Source: Candidatus Tayloriibacteriota bacterium (GTDB lineage: Bacteria > Patescibacteriota > Minisyncoccia > Phycocordibacterales > GWA1-40-21). From it: a DNA stretch of 7,288 nt. This document shows, in pieces, positions 5,716 through 7,288 of the stretch (its first letter is position 1; each line of letters opens with the position of its first letter). Location of the stretch: assembly GCA_026395155.1 (NCBI GenBank), contig JAPLZG010000093.1, positions 1-7,288 on the forward strand, given 5' to 3'. The notes beneath the pieces were generated by a model. It was not told where the DNA came from. It made no database searches and worked only from the letters and a program-made list of their open reading frames with translations. Made by a program: the position numbers and the translations under genes.

Positions 5716-5757
5716 GAGAAGAGGACGATTTTGCTTCGCAAAATCGTCCACCTTCTC
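5716..5757 (+). repeat. 18-bp inverted repeat in the clpC-tRNA interval
   Basis: GGACGATTTTGC (5723-5734) and GCAAAATCGTCC (5738-5749) form a perfect 12-bp stem with loop TTC, extended by GAGAAG (5716-5721) and CTTCTC (5752-5757) across a small internal loop. It has no T-tract after it and lies just upstream of the tRNA promoter. It could be a dispersed palindrome or a roadblock between the clpC and tRNA transcripts. Confidence 0.6.
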
Positions 5758-5785
5758 TTGAAAGAAATCAAAAATCTGATAGACT
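5758..5785 (+). promoter_or_regulatory. putative tRNA-Tyr promoter
   Basis: TTGAAA (5758-5763), 16 bp and TAGACT (5780-5785) place the transcription start about 5790-5793, some 8-10 nt before the mature tRNA 5' end. That is the usual geometry for a bacterial tRNA gene. Confidence 0.45.
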
Positions 5786-5800
5786 ATGTGAGTCGCAAAT

Positions 5801-5882
5801 GCGCAGGTCGGATAGCGGCTATTCCAGGAGACTGTAAATCTCTCGCCTTCGGGCATCGGGGGTTCGAGTCCCTCCCTGCGCA
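5801..5882 (+). tRNA. tRNA-Tyr (anticodon GTA)
   Basis: The acceptor arm GCGCAGG (5801-5807) pairs fully with CCTGCGC (5875-5881), and the discriminator base is A5882. The D arm is closed by GGA/TCC. The anticodon stem GAGA/TCTC holds the loop CTGTAAA with anticodon GTA at 5834-5836. A long class-II variable arm (CGCCTTCGGGCA region) is as expected for bacterial tRNA-Tyr. The T arm is GGGGG-TTCGAGT-CCCTC. CCA is not encoded, so the nucleotidyltransferase must add it. The 3' end, from T5869 through the trailing CACAAA, is repeated twice downstream (6038-6055 and 6212-6229). Confidence 0.95.
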
Positions 5883-5922
5883 CAAACAAAACTGCTTACT
5901 AAAGCAGTTTTTTTGTGCGCAG
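5876..5922 (+). terminator. H1: palindromic terminator hairpin after tRNA-Tyr
   Basis: AAAACTGCTT (5888-5897) and AAGCAGTTTT (5902-5911) with loop ACTA, followed by TTT, form an ordinary intrinsic terminator. The pairing continues outward: CTGCGCACAAA (5876-5886, the tRNA 3' end) pairs with TTTGTGCGCAG (5912-5922), for 21 bp with one bulged C. The tRNA acceptor 3' strand is therefore complementary to sequence beyond the terminator. Confidence 0.85.
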
Positions 5923-6043
5923 AGCAAGCAAGATTACTTGCTTGCGTGGAGGGACTCGAAAAGCTTCTCCCATATTTTTGAGCAATTACTATTGCGAAAA
6001 AATGGGAAAGCTATACTGCCCATGTAATGGGAGAGATTCCCTC
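5923..6043 (+). ncRNA. structured unit S1 of the tRNA-Tyr-linked array
   Basis: A 121-bp stretch without a plausible gene but full of nested pairing. Hairpin A is GCAAGCAAG/CTTGCTTGC (5924-5945, loop ATTA). Stem B is GGAGGGA (5948-5954) with TCCCTCC (6038-6044), and its left strand plus CTCGAA is the reverse complement of the tRNA T arm. Inside B, arm C is AGCTT/AAGCT, CCCAT/ATGGG, TTTTT/AAAAA and GCAAT/ATTGC (5962-6012), and hairpin D is CCCAT-GTA-ATGGG (6019-6031). The flanking GTGCGCAG (5915-5922) and CTGCGCAC (6045-6052) can close the whole unit like an acceptor stem. It is called ncRNA because the fold is shared with S2 despite sequence change. It could equally be a DNA structure. Expression is unknown. 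Confidence 0.5.
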
Positions 6044-6098
6044 CCTGCGCACAAATAAAAAAACTGCTGTTAATGCAGTTTTTTTATTTTTGCGCAGG
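6044..6098 (+). terminator. H2: second palindromic terminator-like hairpin
   Basis: AAATAAAAAAACTGC (6053-6067) pairs perfectly with GCAGTTTTTTTATTT (6075-6089) around a 7-nt loop. After one C-T mismatch, CCTGCGCA (6044-6051) pairs with TGCGCAGG (6091-6098). That is 23 bp in all, in the same position relative to unit S1 as H1 is to the tRNA. The inner stem has a different sequence from H1. Confidence 0.75.
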
Positions 6099-6218
6099 AG
6101 AAACTGCTGGGAGCAGTTTCGTGAGGGACTCGAAGCCCGATTGAGCATTTTTTGGAATTTCTGAATGCCAAAAAATCCAATCGGGGTACTGACCCTGTAA
6201 GGGTCGAGATTTCCCTCC
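6099..6218 (+). ncRNA. structured unit S2 of the tRNA-Tyr-linked array
   Basis: 120 bp with the same architecture as S1. Hairpin A is GAAACTGCT/AGCAGTTTC (6100-6120, loop GGG). Stem B is GAGGGA plus CTCGA (6123-6133) with TCGAG and TCCCTC (6204-6217). Arm C is CCCGATTG/CAATCGGG (6136-6143 and 6178-6185) and ATTTTTTGG/CCAAAAAAT (6147-6155 and 6168-6176). Hairpin D is ACCCT-GTA-AGGGT (6192-6204), preceded by TACTG as in S1. Arms A, C and D differ in sequence from S1 yet remain paired, which is compensatory change and the best evidence that the fold is selected. Function is unknown. Confidence 0.5.
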
Positions 6219-6267
6219 CTGCGCACAAAACAAATTGCCTTTTAATGGGCAATTTTTTTGTGCGCAG
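6219..6267 (+). terminator. H3: third palindromic terminator-like hairpin
   Basis: AAATTGCC (6232-6239) and GGCAATTT (6248-6255) form the inner stem, and CTGCGCACAAA (6219-6229) with TTTGTGCGCAG (6257-6267) form the outer stem, joined by an A-T pair and a bulged C. A run of seven T (6253-6259) follows the GC part of the inner stem. Confidence 0.75.
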
Positions 6268-6403
6268 AGCAAGCAAGATTACTTGCTTGCGTGGTTAAAC
6301 TCGAAGGGGACTCCGTGAGGTCGGACCTCCTGACAAAAGTAGCTTGCAATTGCAGGATATTTTTCTGTTTGTTTTGTTTTCCACATATCCTAATATCATA
6401 TAT

Positions 6404-6433
6404 TTGACAGAATTTATGGTATCATGATACTAT
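6404..6433 (+). promoter_or_regulatory. strong promoter with palindromic operator-like site, probably driving a leaderless transcript
   Basis: Consensus TTGACA (6404-6409), an 18-bp spacer and TACTAT (6428-6433), with a TG one base upstream of the -10 (extended -10). The spacer holds the perfect 12-bp palindrome GTATCATGATAC (6419-6430), overlapping the -10, where a dimeric repressor could bind. The start point would be about 6440, at the ATG of 6441. Confidence 0.6.
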
Positions 6434-6440
6434 GTATTAT

Positions 6441-7288
6441 ATGAAATATCAAAGAAAACAAGATATAGTTAGTGTTTTAGAACCAAAAAGAGCCCTAGTC
6501 ATATATGGTCCGAGGCGAGTTGGTAAAACAACTATGCTTGGGGAGTATATAAAAACTCAATCTGGGAAGAAAATCTTCTCATCAACTGGTGATGATATCA
6601 AGTTAAGAAATATTTTTCAGTCTGAAGACCGAGATCAGATTTTAGATTTTGCAAGGTCTTATGATTTGATTGCCATAGATGAAGCTCAATTTATCCCTTC
6701 TATTGGGCTAGGAACAAAAATGATGATTGACGCCTTCCCAGAGAAAAATATTATTCTTACTGGATCATCGTCACTTGATTTATCAAATAAAATTGGCGAA
6801 CCTTTGACTGGGAGACACTTTACTTTGACATTACTGCCTTTTTCCCAAGGAGAAATGGAAGCTAGTCGTTTTGAAATTGAAGGTGAATTAGAAAAGTTTC
6901 TTATTTATGGGTCATATCCAGAAGTTTTAAATGAGCCTGATATTGAGAAAAAAAAGAAAATTTTGATGGAGTTAGTTGCTTCATATCTATTTAAGGATGC
7001 TCTAGCTTTAGAAGCTGTGCGTTCCCCAGATACTCTTTTGAATATAGTAAAGTGTTTGGCTTTTCAAGTTGGCAGTGAAGTTTCTATCAACGAGGTAGCC
7101 AAAACAGCTAAAACTGATGTAAAAACTACTGCTAAATATATTGATCTGTTAGGAAAGATGTTTATAATAAAAAAAGTCCGTGGTTTTAGTCGTAACTTGC
7201 GAAACGAAATATCTAAAAAAGCTAAGTATTATTTTCTAGATAATGGGGTCCGCAATGCTATTATTTCGCAATTTAATAATTTATCTTT
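6441..7288 (+). CDS. AAA_14/DUF4143-type P-loop ATPase, 3' end beyond window
   Basis: The open frame continues to the window end with 282 complete codons and no stop. The N-terminus MKYQRKQDIVSVLEPKRALVIYG leads into Walker A GPRRVGKTT (residues 23-31). Walker B is LIAIDEAQ (DEAQ at 80-83) and sensor-like LTGSSSLDLSN follows. LTGRHFTLTLLPFSQGEM and FLIYGSYPEVL are typical of AAA_14 proteins. From about residue 175 the DUF4143 part begins (SYLFKDALALE; VSINEVAKTAKTDVKTTAKYIDLLGKMFIIKKV, a winged-helix-like segment; YYFLDNGVRNAI). The family is widespread and poorly understood, and no substrate can be named. An in-frame ATG at 6432 (adding MYY) overlaps the -10 box, so ATG 6441, next to the predicted transcription start, is preferred. 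That makes the mRNA leaderless, consistent with the absence of any Shine-Dalgarno site. Confidence 0.88.
   Translation, partial: MKYQRKQDIVSVLEPKRALVIYGPRRVGKTTMLGEYIKTQSGKKIFSSTGDDIKLRNIFQSEDRDQILDFARSYDLIAIDEAQFIPSIGLGTKMMIDAFPEKNIILTGSSSLDLSNKIGEPLTGRHFTLTLLPFSQGEMEASRFEIEGELEKFLIYGSYPEVLNEPDIEKKKKILMELVASYLFKDALALEAVRSPDTLLNIVKCLAFQVGSEVSINEVAKTAKTDVKTTAKYIDLLGKMFIIKKVRGFSRNLRNEISKKAKYYFLDNGVRNAIISQFNNLS

Larger units (their letters stand above)
5908..6294 (+). repeat. 42-bp exact direct repeat opening units S1 and S3
   Basis: 5908-5949 and 6253-6294 are identical over 42 bp: the terminator T-run, GTGCGCAG, the whole hairpin GCAAGCAAG-ATTA-CTTGCTTGC and CGTGG. After it, the third unit keeps CTCGAA (6300-6305) but lacks the closing TCCCTCCCTGCGCAC, so it is truncated. 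It only holds a small hairpin GAGGT-CGG-ACCTC (6317-6329) and the palindrome TGCAATTGCA (6345-6354). Confidence 0.9.

Noticed and set aside
5928..5940. Integron attC site in the strict sense.
   Set aside because: The units fold on themselves like attC, but there is no GTTRRRY core, no R''-L''-L'-R' arrangement and no integrase in the window. Only the analogy is kept as a hypothesis.
5680..6276. Small open frames on both strands over the tRNA and array (for example CAQGGKSRPLQG-like and REGLEPPMPEGERF-like peptides).
   Set aside because: They are translations of the tRNA and of its repeated 3' end in other frames. They overlap stable RNA and inverted repeats and have no ribosome binding site. 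REGLEPP-type peptides are a known artefact of tRNA genes.
5869..6294. CRISPR-like array (repeats with unlike interior).
   Set aside because: Only two full units and one partial unit are present. Interiors are about 120 bp and structured rather than random spacers, the repeat derives from the tRNA 3' end, and no cas genes are seen.

Overview
The window looks like a low-GC chromosome segment from a member of the Candidate Phyla Radiation (Patescibacteria, Parcubacteria-like). This rests on AT-rich coding, on family resemblances of the genes (a membrane-anchored degenerate trypsin-like protein, a ClpC-type unfoldase with a long middle domain, a small YR...W...R-type variable C-terminal protein, an AAA_14/DUF4143 ATPase), and on very short spacing. 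It is an inference, not a phylogenetic placement. All recognisable genes are on the + strand.

Layout: (1) 1-332, the 3' end of an unrecognised lysine/phenylalanine-rich protein. (2) 395-1343, a self-contained cassette that is visibly richer in GC than its surroundings: a sigma70-like promoter, a long bistable leader hairpin, a 197-aa protein with a C-terminal C-type-lectin/FGE-like domain of the kind diversified by diversity-generating retroelements, a perfect 40-bp tandem repeat across the stop codon, and two back-to-back intrinsic terminators. No reverse transcriptase or template repeat is in the window. (3) 1463-2943, three short elements sharing about 26-bp terminal inverted repeats. One is 87 bp with no ORF. 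Two (245 and 236 bp) have an ORF start exactly 30 bp inside the left end and a TAA 1 bp before the right end; the better preserved one encodes a GIY-YIG nuclease with an internal deletion. The two larger elements end exactly on the start codons of the two following genes. (4) 1824-2702, a signal-anchored trypsin-fold protein that keeps Ser but has lost His and Asp of the triad. (5) 2943-5632, a ClpC-type AAA+ unfoldase interrupted by one -1 frameshift just after the first Walker A. (6) 5633-6440, a gene for tRNA-Tyr(GTA) followed by an array of about 170-bp structured units. Each unit ends with the 18-nt tRNA 3' end and is separated from the next by a 20-23-bp palindromic terminator-like hairpin. 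Helices in successive units differ in sequence but keep pairing. (7) 6432-7288, an AAA_14/DUF4143 ATPase truncated by the window edge, with a strong promoter so close that the transcript is probably leaderless.

The candidate previously undescribed systems are the terminal-inverted-repeat GIY-YIG mini-elements and the tRNA-Tyr-linked structured array. Protein quality control (trypsin-fold membrane protein plus Clp unfoldase) is the only functional link suggested between the housekeeping genes.
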